Positions 43,399 through 51,173 of a stretch of DNA of 64,000 nucleotides are shown in pieces (the stretch's first letter is position 1; the number at the start of each line of letters is the position of its first letter). Both the position numbers and the translations under genes were made by a program. This stretch comes from Nitrospira_D sp019636945 (GTDB taxonomy: Bacteria > Nitrospirota > Nitrospiria > Nitrospirales > Nitrospiraceae): NCBI RefSeq assembly GCF_047338595.1, contig NZ_JBLFBO010000003.1, positions 124,001-188,000 on the forward strand. The letters are read 5' to 3'. The notes under the pieces were generated by a model. The model did not search any database. It had not been told where the DNA came from and saw only the letters and a list, made by a program, of their open reading frames with translations.

Positions 43399-44235
43399 CT
43401 AAAAGTTCCTGGCCAGGCCATAAAATCCGCCGTCACTTGCGCGAATCACGTCATCTTGGCTCTTCGGTGGGGTCAATGGAGCAACTGAATCGAGATTCTT
43501 TCCCATACTGTACACGTCGAAGTCCGAGTTAATTGGAACAAGGAAACGGTCTTTTCTGGCTCCACTGACCCCTCCACAGGGCGGACCACCGCCACTGGCT
43601 GCTCCTGCACTACCAGCTCCGCTTCCACCGGTTCCGCTAGCACTGCCTGCAGCACTCCCTGTCCCTCCGCTGGTGCCACTGCCTCCAGCTCTACCGCTTC
43701 CAGCTCCCCCGGAACTTCCGGCTCCGCCGCTCGTGACAAGATAGGTGTGCGCTTGCTGATCCGAACTATTGCTGTCTGCAAATGCACTGTGCCAGTTATG
43801 CTGAGTTGAGAGAGGATAAACGGCAGGAAGCACCCGAGGACTATTCTTCCGACGTAATTTCAGCTTGGCCAGACTGGTGATATCATCAATCGTTCCGCAA
43901 TTGATGCGGTAGTACTGATAGGGAGTTCCCCAGGGATCCAGCCTGGTACCAACACCGATATCGGTGAGGCTACTTGGATAGGTTACGACAGCCAGGGCAA
44001 ATCCTTTGATGTCTTTGGCGAGCCCGTGCAGTTCCGATATGGCCCGTGCTACGCGTGCCTTCTCGATAAATTCCATGTAATTGGGGACGGCCAGAGCGGC
44101 CAAGACTCCAACGATCGAGACAGCCAGCACAAGTTCAATGAGACTAAATCCATCAGCGTGCTGGAGATGCGATCGGCACAGCCGGGTTGTATAAAACGGG
44201 GACATCCCCAGAATAGAGTGAGTCTTGTGTTGCAT
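43399..44235 (-). CDS. Type II pseudopilin with Gly/Ser-rich insertion
   Basis: A 278-residue protein with a prepilin motif G29/FSLIEL cleaved before Phe 30 and a hydrophobic helix (30-52), then YMEFIEKARVARA and DPWGTPYQYY, all typical of GspG-type major pseudopilins. The C-terminal end (RKDRFLVPINSDFDVYSMGKN, DDVIRASDGGFYGL) is also canonical. Between residues about 113 and 226 a ~110-residue insertion interrupts the normally continuous globular domain; its second half (about 169-218) is nearly pure Gly/Ser/Ala. The start may be 44235 or 44205. No other secretion or pilus genes are in the window. Operon with sensor genes, 12 bases before the hybrid kinase. Confidence 0.88.
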   Translation of the reverse strand: MQHKTHSILGMSPFYTTRLCRSHLQHADGFSLIELVLAVSIVGVLAALAVPNYMEFIEKARVARAISELHGLAKDIKGFALAVVTYPSSLTDIGVGTRLDPWGTPYQYYRINCGTIDDITSLAKLKLRRKNSPRVLPAVYPLSTQHNWHSAFADSNSSDQQAHTYLVTSGGAGSSGGAGSGRAGGSGTSGGTGSAAGSASGTGGSGAGSAGAASGGGPPCGGVSGARKDRFLVPINSDFDVYSMGKNLDSVAPLTPPKSQDDVIRASDGGFYGLARNF

Positions 44236-44244
44236 GGTGCTTGT

Positions 44245-44988
44245 CTAACCGCTATGCGTTTTGAAGGTATCCAGGGAGGACTTCAGTCCTGATAAATTCT
44301 GTTCCATCTGTTTTGCGAGGCTGGCCAAGGCAGGATCCTCTTTCGCCAAAGCCAGTTCCCTGATCCGGGTGGCATCGAGTGCCAGGAGGACTTGCACATG
44401 TTTGAGTGCTGTGATCTTCGAGTGCAGCTGAACGGTCATCTGATTGACGAGGTCGACTTCCGGGGTCAAATAGTCTCCTTGGCGCAACGTGGTGCGAACG
44501 CACAGGTTGCCGTTGCCGACCTGAGGGAATACCTGTTTGAGCCGAGCGAGGGGGCCGGCCACCCGATGCATCAGTCGTATCGAGTGGATGCAATGGATCA
44601 AGACCACGAGGCCGGCGCCGAGCGCCCATGGCCAGAATCGGGCGTGGAGGTTGAGGAGGTCGTTGGCGACGACAGCTCGCTCTTGCCAGGACAGGGCTGG
44701 ATTATCGAGGGCCTGCATGAGCGGTTTGAACACGGGAATGGCCAACAATACAAAGATGATTGCCGAATAGATGATGACCTGACTCAGCATGCGGATTTGC
44801 AGCGGGTGCGCCATGTTGAACCCACGCCTCGTGCGGGAACGATCAGACTGAGGTGCTGCCTCAATCGGATTTGGAGGGACGATGGTCAGCGTGGGAGCCT
44901 GGCGTGGAGAATCTTGTGCCGATTGTGGTTCCGCCGGTGAGTCCGGACTTTGTTCCGATGTACTGGCTACGCGAAGTGGTTGTCCCAT
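44245..44988 (-). CDS. Two-helix HAMP-domain membrane protein (paralog 1)
   Basis: A 247-residue protein: a Pro/Ser/Gln-rich N-terminal tail (1-58), two transmembrane helices (about 68-88 and 118-137) separated by ~30 residues, then a HAMP-like linker (MHRVAGPLARLKQVFPQVGNGNL, about 140-195) and a C-terminal helix. It has no kinase, methyl-accepting or other output domain. It shares with its neighbour the pattern DPxLSWxxxAxVAxxxLxLHxRxWPW and GPLxR...GxL..R..LRxxDYL. It probably relays signals across the membrane, or partners with the pseudopilin that follows nine bases downstream. Confidence 0.75.
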   Translation of the reverse strand: MGQPLRVASTSEQSPDSPAEPQSAQDSPRQAPTLTIVPPNPIEAAPQSDRSRTRRGFNMAHPLQIRMLSQVIIYSAIIFVLLAIPVFKPLMQALDNPALSWQERAVVANDLLNLHARFWPWALGAGLVVLIHCIHSIRLMHRVAGPLARLKQVFPQVGNGNLCVRTTLRQGDYLTPEVDLVNQMTVQLHSKITALKHVQVLLALDATRIRELALAKEDPALASLAKQMEQNLSGLKSSLDTFKTHSG

Positions 44989-44990
44989 GA

Positions 44991-45656
44991 TCAGGCAGCC
45001 TTCATGACGGTCGGTGAGTCCAGCTGAGAGGTCTCATTGAATTCGAAACGTTGTTGTTCGGACTGGCCCTCTCTCTTCCACTCAACGGTTGTCAGACAGC
45101 TCTTGAGTCTGCGGATCTCTTCGTCAAGTGTCTGCAGCGCAGTCGTCAGCTGGCCAGGCGTTTGTGGCTTCATATGGATCGTCACCGAATCATAGGCTTC
45201 GCTGACGAGTGCCGAATGGAGGTTGATGGTCTTGATCCGATTCTCAAGGTTATCCAACATTGTGTTGAATGCCTGTGCTTCCCGATGGAGGTAGTCGTGC
45301 TTCCGTAACCGTGCCCGTTGATGCAGATCGCCGGTTCCGATCGATCGAAAGAGAGTGGAAAATCGGTAGAGCGGTCCGGCAATGCGGTGCATGAAATATA
45401 GGGAGTGGAGGAGTAACACGAGGAAGGTGATGATCAGCCAGGGCCAGATGCGCGAATGGAGCTCAAGGAACTGGGCTGCCACCTGTGCATGCTGTTCCCA
45501 AGACAGGGATGGATCGTAGAGCGGCTCGACCATCGGTAGGAAGATCACGGCATACAGCATGATCAACAGACAGGCCACGTAGATCAGCGTGGTCCCAATA
45601 AACCAGTATTGGACGGGATGTACGAACAACTGTCTCCGTTGGAAAACACCGATCAC
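44991..45656 (-). CDS. Two-helix HAMP-domain membrane protein (paralog 2)
   Basis: A 221-residue paralog of the next gene: helices about 17-40 and 70-88, HAMP-like region 89-145 (MHRIAGPLYRFSTLFRSIGTGDL), helical C-terminus with no catalytic domain. Its ATG overlaps the upstream stop by four bases and its stop lies two bases before the next start. The two appear to have arisen by tandem duplication and diverged at their termini. Confidence 0.75.
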   Translation of the reverse strand: MIGVFQRRQLFVHPVQYWFIGTTLIYVACLLIMLYAVIFLPMVEPLYDPSLSWEQHAQVAAQFLELHSRIWPWLIITFLVLLLHSLYFMHRIAGPLYRFSTLFRSIGTGDLHQRARLRKHDYLHREAQAFNTMLDNLENRIKTINLHSALVSEAYDSVTIHMKPQTPGQLTTALQTLDEEIRRLKSCLTTVEWKREGQSEQQRFEFNETSQLDSPTVMKAA

Positions 45657-46132
45657 GATTCCACCGCTTTTCTCGTCCAGACGAGATGTGCTTGGTTCTT
45701 GAAGGTGATGGTGTGATCCTTGGTGTGATAGTAGAACGAGAGGGTCTGCTCATCGCTTCGAGAGTCGCCGTAGACGACCGTGTACAACGTGCGAGGTCCT
45801 TCTGTACTCACGTCGATGCGCCGCATGGCTTGCGCATCCAGATGTTCGAAGCCGACGCTGAACGAGACACCTGTCTTGGTAAATACCAGCATGCCATTTT
45901 CGTATCCGTTTGCCGCAGTGATCCAGGCGCCGACCAATTCATTTGGGCAAGAAACCGGCGTGTCGCGTACCACGACGCTGTAAATGAGGCCGATCAGCAA
46001 CAGTCCACCAATCACCAGCAGGACGGTGGTGGATCCATTGGACGACTTCTGACTAGGCGAAGCTGTGGCAGTCCCCATTCGTGTCATAGGTGCCCCGTAT
46101 TGATTGGGAGGAAACCCCGAAAACCTTGTCAT
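45653..46132 (-). CDS. Single-pass membrane protein, first gene of the pseudopilin/sensor unit
   Basis: A 159-residue protein with a polar N-terminus, one transmembrane helix (about 35-55: TVLLVIGGLLLIGLIYSVVV) and a C-terminal domain of about 95 residues rich in beta-strand patterns (ELVGAWITAANGYENGMLVF, TLSFYYHTKDHTITFKN). The fold could be lipocalin-like, but I do not recognise the family. ATGA overlap with the HAMP gene downstream. Upstream is 390 bases containing a MITE-like element. Confidence 0.7.
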   Translation of the reverse strand: MTRFSGFPPNQYGAPMTRMGTATASPSQKSSNGSTTVLLVIGGLLLIGLIYSVVVRDTPVSCPNELVGAWITAANGYENGMLVFTKTGVSFSVGFEHLDAQAMRRIDVSTEGPRTLYTVVYGDSRSDEQTLSFYYHTKDHTITFKNQAHLVWTRKAVES

Positions 46133-46358
46133 GGCATCGTATCTTGTTCGGCTGATTGGTCAATAACTTGATCATTTCCAGCAGCTTAGAGAAGGCGATT
46201 TGGCTTGGTGGGAGGAGTGATGGGCGAGAGAAAATGGAACCGATACCCGGGGCTCTCAAGCAGAAGTCGTTCAGAGAACTAACAGTATGTTGACAACCCC
46301 TACGCCCTTCCTCAAACGGGCCGACCCTCACGGAGACTGCCCCGTATCTAGATGCCTC

Positions 46359-46484
46359 GCAGGCTGTTCAGAAAGGCTGTCCAGCAAGGCCGCAGCGAGC
46401 GAAGGGGCAAATCGTACTCCGGCCCGTACGTTGAGTCTCTGAGCGACGTGAGAACGCCGCTGGCGGCCTTTCTCAACAGCCTGC
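46359..46484. mobile_element. MITE-like palindromic element with 19-bp terminal inverted repeats
   Basis: The ends GCAGGCTGTTCAGAAAGGC (46359-46377) and GCCTTTCTCAACAGCCTGC (46466-46484) are inverted repeats with one mismatch, and the similarity continues partly inward (CTGTCCAGC versus GCTGG-CGG). The 126-base element has no ORF. It sits between the pseudopilin unit promoter and the 3' end of the hydrolase gene. From memory, similar elements are common between genes in Nitrospira genomes; I could not check this. The rest of 46133-46525 shows nothing else. Confidence 0.75.
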
Positions 46485-46525
46485 TAAGCGGCGAGGAGGA
46501 AGAGTCGGGGGCACAATGAATCAGA

Positions 46526-47428
46526 TCATAGATTCTGCAGCCAGGTCACGACTTCCCGCGTCACTCGGTTCGGCTCGTCTTCATGTACGAAATGGCCTGC
46601 ATTGGCCATTCGGACTACGGTCAGGTTGCTCGCGAAATGGTTCAATTCATCAAGATTGTGGGGATCAAGAGCATGATCCCGTAGTCCCCACAGAACCAAG
46701 GTGGGAACGTCGATGGTGGGATAGCCCAACCTGCGCTGACGCAGCGCCCCTCCGCCACGAAGTGCGGCGCGATAGTAGTTCAGCATGGCGGTGAGGGCGC
46801 CCGGTGCGCAGGCCTCTTGCCGATAGAGTTTCACGATTTCATCTGGCATGTGCTCCCGATGAATCGCCATACGCTCAAAGATTCTCCCGATGATGTAGCC
46901 CTGACTCGCGGACAAGGCTGCTTCAGGCAGCAGAGGAACCTGAAATATCCCCATGTACCAGGAGCGACGCAATTGTCGCCAGTGCCGGAGTTCTCGTTCA
47001 AAGCAGGCCGGGTGGGGGGCGTTCAGGATCACAAGAGCTTTGAGGCGTTCCGGATACCGCAGGGCATAGTACCAGGCGATGATACCACCCCAGTCATGTC
47101 CGACGAGGATGACCTGTGACGCTCCGGCGGCAGTCAGCAACCCGCTGATGTCTTCCAGCAATGACTCGATTGCATAGGCCTCAAGACCAACGGGACGTGT
47201 CGTTCCACCATAGCCACGGAGATCAGGGGCCCAAACTTGATAGCCGGCTTCTGCCAGTGGGTGAAGCTGATGTCTCCATGAAAGCGCACATTCTGGGAAT
47301 CCATGCAGGCAGAGTACCAGTCGGTCTCCCGTTCCAGCCATGGCGACTCGAAAGGCCAGCTGATTGGCCCAGACCTGTCGATAGGAATAGGCCGTTGTAT
47401 TGGGAGGATTCGGGTTGTTTCTACTCAT
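46526..47428 (-). CDS. Alpha/beta hydrolase, epoxide hydrolase-like
   Basis: About 300 residues from ATG 47428 (the longer frame to 47764 runs over the divergent gene). The fold signatures are LCLHGFPECALSWRHQL, the nucleophile in VGHDWGGIIAWYYA (Asp rather than Ser), WGLRDHALDP with the acid and GHFVHEDEP with the His. The Asp nucleophile in GHDWGG is characteristic of epoxide hydrolases and haloalkane dehalogenases. Substrate unknown. Cytoplasmic, no signal peptide. Confidence 0.9.
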   Translation of the reverse strand: MSRNNPNPPNTTAYSYRQVWANQLAFRVAMAGTGDRLVLCLHGFPECALSWRHQLHPLAEAGYQVWAPDLRGYGGTTRPVGLEAYAIESLLEDISGLLTAAGASQVILVGHDWGGIIAWYYALRYPERLKALVILNAPHPACFERELRHWRQLRRSWYMGIFQVPLLPEAALSASQGYIIGRIFERMAIHREHMPDEIVKLYRQEACAPGALTAMLNYYRAALRGGGALRQRRLGYPTIDVPTLVLWGLRDHALDPHNLDELNHFASNLTVVRMANAGHFVHEDEPNRVTREVVTWLQNL

Positions 47429-47473
47429 GTGCAAGAATTGTGAAAGTGCTGGTCGGATTGCGACGGCTTGGCT

Positions 47474-47857
47474 ATGCTTACCGGAATGGAACGGCCAAAT
47501 TGGGTGTTTCGGCAAGATCAGGGGAAATGGCTGGCGCATCCCGAGGGGAATCCGCAGCGGGAAGTTCATGCGGCCTCCTTCGATGAGCTGCAGGTGAAGG
47601 TGCAGCAGCAGAGCCAAGAATTCGCAAAAAGTCCTCGCGAACTTCCCCGTGTTGAGCGACCCGTGGTCGAACAACCTCGCCTCGATACACCACGGTATGT
47701 CATCTCGCTGGATCAAGACAAGTGGCGAGGTTATCTGCAGGGATACCCGGATCAGTCGGCACAAGGGGATTCCTTCGATGAAGTGGAGTTTAAACTCGGT
47801 CTCCTCTGGCGTGATCTCCTCGGTAAAAAGTCTCCCACCCTCCGGAAAGCGGCCTGA
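47474..47857 (+). CDS. Small protein with two repeats, HicB-like pattern
   Basis: About 127 residues with start uncertain (47474 or 47486). It contains two related segments, roughly residues 13-48 (QDQGKWLAHPEG...ASFDELQVKV) and 80-118 (LDQDKWRGYLQGYPDQSAQGDSFDEVEFKL), each ending in the S-F-D-E element of HicB/DUF1902-like antitoxin folds. No HicA-like partner is adjacent. It is divergent from the hydrolase gene. Function not established. Confidence 0.6.
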   Translation: MLTGMERPNWVFRQDQGKWLAHPEGNPQREVHAASFDELQVKVQQQSQEFAKSPRELPRVERPVVEQPRLDTPRYVISLDQDKWRGYLQGYPDQSAQGDSFDEVEFKLGLLWRDLLGKKSPTLRKAA

Positions 47858-47911
47858 GCGGTAGGCTGTTCAAGCTCCACCCGATCAACAGTTGTGGCAA
47901 TAGTTGTCGTT

Positions 47912-47970
47912 CGTCGTGTGTGAAGCGTGAAGCATCTTTATCTGGAACGAGATACGCTTCACGTACGACG
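47912..47970. repeat. Imperfect palindrome, copy A of a GTGAAGCGTGAAGC spacer repeat
   Basis: Arms 47912-47928 and 47954-47970 are complementary at 15 of 17 positions. The sequence from 47920 to about 47980 is homologous to that at 54289-54345 (both read GTGAAGCGTGAAGC..TCT...TC.GGAACGA.ATACG.TTCACGT.CGACG). It lies after a stop codon and may act as a terminator. Confidence 0.75.
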
Positions 47971-48027
47971 CGTCACGAAAGTCAAAATTCAAACTGCTTC
48001 ACGGCGAACCGTCTTGAAGAATATTGG

Positions 48028-48987
48028 CTAGGCCCCACCTCGGTTTGAATCATCCACAGTCCAGCATCCGGAGAAGGTGGCGCCGGGGGCCAATCGCGTG
48101 AGTCCCCATTCCGGATGGTTGAAGGCATCGCTTGCACAGGTCATCGGTTCGATGGCAAGGGCAGCGCGCGGAGCATCCGCGATGGCATCTCCGGTATAGA
48201 TGACCACTGCCGAAAAGGCTGAGTCCATCGTGATGGTGATGGTTCGGTTGCTTGGGATATGACGAAGAGCGGCCGTGGCAATCCCTTGGGTATTACGCTC
48301 CAAGTTCACATAGCAATGGTTGAAACGTTGTCGTGCAATCGGGCGAAACCGCCGATAGTCCCATGGCGTATCCGATACAGGATAGATGGTCCCAGTCGGT
48401 ACGAGTCGTTCATTGAATTCCAAGAATCCGGTACCGGGGATCTGCGCCTCTGCCTCGTCGATGATGTTGGTGCCGACGGTGAAGTAGGGGTGAAACCCGA
48501 TGCCAACTGGGGCGGTACGGTCACCTACATTTTCGACCTTGAAGGTACATGACAGCCCGGTGGCATTCAGCTCATAGGTCACCCTGATGTTCAAAGAAAA
48601 GGGATACCCGCTAGGCCTGTAGGTCTCGGCATCGAGCGTCACCGACATGACTACTCGATTTGAGCCATGGTCCTGGATGTCCCAGGGCATACTCCGAACG
48701 AAGCCATGAATAGCGTTCGGCCCCTCCTTGTCGTTACATTCCAGTTGGAACGTCTGTCCCTCGAATGAATACCGTCCGTTCCCGATCCGGCCGGGAAAGG
48801 GAATCAGGACATCACCTTGCCCGCCACGTTTCCCGCTGCCACCAGAATAGCCCCAGACAATATCGATCTCCTGTCCGCTTGTATCAAGGAAGAGGTATCG
48901 GCGCAACGAGGCGCCCCAAGGGGAGATGACGGCTCGCTGATTCTGAAATGAGAGCGTAAGTTCAGTGTCTGCTGTCATGGATGCCAT
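48028..48987 (-). CDS. Aldose 1-epimerase family protein
   Basis: A 319-residue beta-rich protein with the features of aldose 1-epimerase/galactose mutarotase folds: VLIPFPGRIGNGRYSFEGQ, AIHGFVRSMPW with the conserved His, GIGFHPYFTVG with the second His, and the C-terminal AIEPMTCASDAFNH. These are the substrate-binding and catalytic residues of the superfamily. The start follows GGAGGACC. It interconverts alpha and beta anomers of a hexose or a related sugar phosphate; substrate not predicted. Confidence 0.88.
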   Translation of the reverse strand: MASMTADTELTLSFQNQRAVISPWGASLRRYLFLDTSGQEIDIVWGYSGGSGKRGGQGDVLIPFPGRIGNGRYSFEGQTFQLECNDKEGPNAIHGFVRSMPWDIQDHGSNRVVMSVTLDAETYRPSGYPFSLNIRVTYELNATGLSCTFKVENVGDRTAPVGIGFHPYFTVGTNIIDEAEAQIPGTGFLEFNERLVPTGTIYPVSDTPWDYRRFRPIARQRFNHCYVNLERNTQGIATAALRHIPSNRTITITMDSAFSAVVIYTGDAIADAPRAALAIEPMTCASDAFNHPEWGLTRLAPGATFSGCWTVDDSNRGGA

Positions 48988-49027
48988 CGTCGCGGTCCTC
49001 CGTGCCGGTACGGTTTTGCACGGCGGG

Positions 49028-49330
49028 CTATCGCACGACGCCGTATCGACAGATCTGAGGCTCCGAGGCCAGCAGACCGGTCAGCTGTTGCAGCGTGGTC
49101 AATAGATGAGGCGTCACGAAATGCGCCTGTTCGGCCGCAGCGCTGGCCCACCGCTCGACGAACACGAACTCAGTCGCATCGGCATGGTTCTGTAAGAGCT
49201 CATAGCTGAGACAGCCGGGTTCTCGGCGAGTCGCATCAACGAGGGTCGTCAGGATTGCGCGCACCTGAGCGATCTGATCGGGCTTGGCCTTGGCGAGGGC
49301 AATCACACGGAGAGAATTGTCGACAGTCAT
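49028..49330 (-). CDS. Antibiotic-biosynthesis-monooxygenase (ABM) domain protein
   Basis: About 100 residues, ATG 49330 after GGAGCAG. The ferredoxin-like ABM fold is shown by AKAKPDQIAQVRAILTTLVDATRREPGCLSYELLQN and FVFVERWASAAAEQAHFVTPHL. Homologs such as YgiN/HapK-type proteins act on quinones or as small monooxygenases; the specific role is unknown. It lies 37 bases downstream of the rhodanese gene on the same strand. Confidence 0.88.
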   Translation of the reverse strand: MTVDNSLRVIALAKAKPDQIAQVRAILTTLVDATRREPGCLSYELLQNHADATEFVFVERWASAAAEQAHFVTPHLLTTLQQLTGLLASEPQICRYGVVR

Positions 49331-49367
49331 GGGCTGCTCCACTGTTGGAATCCGACTGGGTGGACGA

Positions 49368-49835
49368 CTACTTGACAAAAGGGTTGCCGGATGTTTTCCA
49401 GTCGTCAAGGTTCATGATGACCGCAGAAGTCTGCGTGAATCCCAGTTCTCCAAGAGTTTGAGCGGCAAGGGTCGCACGTCTCCCGCTTTGACATTGGAGC
49501 ACGATCGGGCGCTCGAGGTTGGCCTTCTCCGAGGATCCGACATGGTCCCAGATTTGAGAATTGATGACGCCGCGTGGGATGTTGATTGCGCCTGGGACGT
49601 GCCCGGCTGCATATTCTTGCGGTTCACGCACATCGATGATCAAGGCTTCCTCAGGATGCTCGACAATTTTGCGATAGTCCTCCATGCCGATGGTTCGGAC
49701 AGGTTTCTGGGGTGCTTCAATTTTCTGCTTGCCTGCAGGCGGGAGGCCTTGAGCGAGAACGGGAGAAGGTATGGATAGGAATGCGCTGATGAGGACAGCA
49801 ACGGAGAAGATGGTCAATGGATTCATAATCTTCAT
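49368..49835 (-). CDS. Exported rhodanese-like sulfurtransferase
   Basis: A 155-residue protein: signal peptide (ending VLAQ), then a single rhodanese domain with ALIIDVREPQEYAAGHVPGAINIP and the active-site Cys in VLQCQSGRRA. Start ATG 49835 has GGAGG seven bases upstream; a long upstream in-frame extension is unlikely. It would transfer sulfur or act as a periplasmic thiol carrier. It is probably co-transcribed with the ABM gene. Confidence 0.9.
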   Translation of the reverse strand: MKIMNPLTIFSVAVLISAFLSIPSPVLAQGLPPAGKQKIEAPQKPVRTIGMEDYRKIVEHPEEALIIDVREPQEYAAGHVPGAINIPRGVINSQIWDHVGSSEKANLERPIVLQCQSGRRATLAAQTLGELGFTQTSAVIMNLDDWKTSGNPFVK

Positions 49836-50158
49836 GCCAGAACCTCCATACAGATGATTGTGTTGTACCTGGGCTTGTCGGGAAGAACGCGGAAAATGTG
49901 TGTGCCCAGAGTCGTGTTGTTCCTCAAGGGCTACATTTCGGAGCGATGTAGAGCGGGTTCTGATTGCTGCATCGAGCAGGGCATTTCTATGATCGCGACT
50001 CGAGAGCCGGCTTGGAGCTTCCTGTGGAGCGCTACGGTTAGGCGTCATGTCGGAAAAGTTTATGCCTGGGTGGCTTTCGAAGTGGCATCACCTGAGGAAA
50101 GTAGAACGCAAAGAAGACCTTGAATTTTCCTCGTGGAAGAACTGTGTCGGGTGAATAA
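49836..50158. other. Intergenic spacer, nothing recognised
   Basis: About 320 bases between the rhodanese and DUF3617 genes (both on the minus strand). It should hold the rhodanese promoter; I see no hairpin, repeat or RNA signature I can support. Confidence 0.4.
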
Positions 50159-50725
50159 TCATTCTTCAAGCCCATCACAGCCGGTACGGAGCCATTTCCC
50201 TTTGATATCGATATGAGCCTTTCCTGATCCTCCCTCGCTTCGTTCTCCGACTGCCACGAAGCTGTCCGTTGTTTTTGTTTCAACCGTGAAATGGGTGGTC
50301 GAGCTGGGAGGGCCAGGGCACAGCTGGTCGAGCACAAGTTTGGTCGAGGATTTGGAGAGGACCTTGACCTTGCACTGCACTGCCGTATCCTCATCTTCGT
50401 CTTGCATCTCCTTGATGATTCGATCCTGACTCAGATCATCTTTGGTAATGCAGGATTGGGTGGTCATGGTGTGGGGTTTGCCTTCTCGTGACTTGATCAT
50501 CTGCTCCATCTGAGCTCGTTGGGCCGGCGTCATCTTTGCCGACAGTTCGGGTGATAATTTCATCCCAGAGGTAATAGTGGTCACGGTCATTTCCCATGCC
50601 CCTGGTTTGACATTGAAAGATTCGGCCTGTGCCTCCGAGGCCGGTGAAAAAAGAAAAGGATTGAAGGTGAGCATGACCCCAATGAGCGTGATCATGTGAG
50701 CAAGCTTCCAACGAGTTCTGTGCAT
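50159..50725 (-). CDS. DUF3617 exported protein
   Basis: About 188 residues, ATG 50725 preceded by GGAGGG. Signal peptide to about residue 35 (SPASEAQA). Mature region: VKPGAWEMTVTTITSGMK, SCITKDDLSQDRIIKEM, a Cys-containing segment (VQCKVKVLSKSS, LVLDQLCPGP) and GKWLRTGCDG, the pattern of DUF3617, periplasmic proteins of unknown function. Confidence 0.85.
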   Translation of the reverse strand: MHRTRWKLAHMITLIGVMLTFNPFLFSPASEAQAESFNVKPGAWEMTVTTITSGMKLSPELSAKMTPAQRAQMEQMIKSREGKPHTMTTQSCITKDDLSQDRIIKEMQDEDEDTAVQCKVKVLSKSSTKLVLDQLCPGPPSSTTHFTVETKTTDSFVAVGERSEGGSGKAHIDIKGKWLRTGCDGLEE

Positions 50726-51173
50726 GGGCACCCTCCGGAAAAGCTAGGATGTGGTGAGATGACTGGTGTCTGGACCCATCGCCATTCTATCAATGTCAGT
50801 TGGCCCAGTCTATGACCAGAAACTTGAAAGAGATGAACCAGGACAGATTCTATAGCCTCCCAGTGAGAAGCTGGAAGACGGTTTCGGCGATCTCAGTATA
50901 CCGATAGTCGCTGGTTTTGTGGGTGCAGCCCTACAAGGGAATATGAGAAAAAACAAAGGATGACGACCGTGTACGGCGAACTCCTTACCGGTGATCAGGA
51001 GGCTGCGAATGAGCGGACCTCCCGAGAACCGAGTTCGGATGAGAGGGAGGCACCTCCCAACGAGGCCTAACGTTTCCCATAGCTGTGTCGTCTTTTCGAT
51101 CTATCTTGTGCCCTGTGATGAGGGTAGGTGTTCCCTATTTAATTTTCTTCATCTCCCGGCGGAGTCAGATCAG
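50726..51173. other. Intergenic spacer, nothing recognised
   Basis: About 450 bases between two minus-strand genes. No ORF with both a start signal and sensible composition, and no repeat or RNA, was recognised. Confidence 0.4.

Noticed and set aside
47429..47764. Long N-terminal extension of the hydrolase
   Set aside because: It would run antisense through the divergent small gene, and the family fold begins after ATG 47428.
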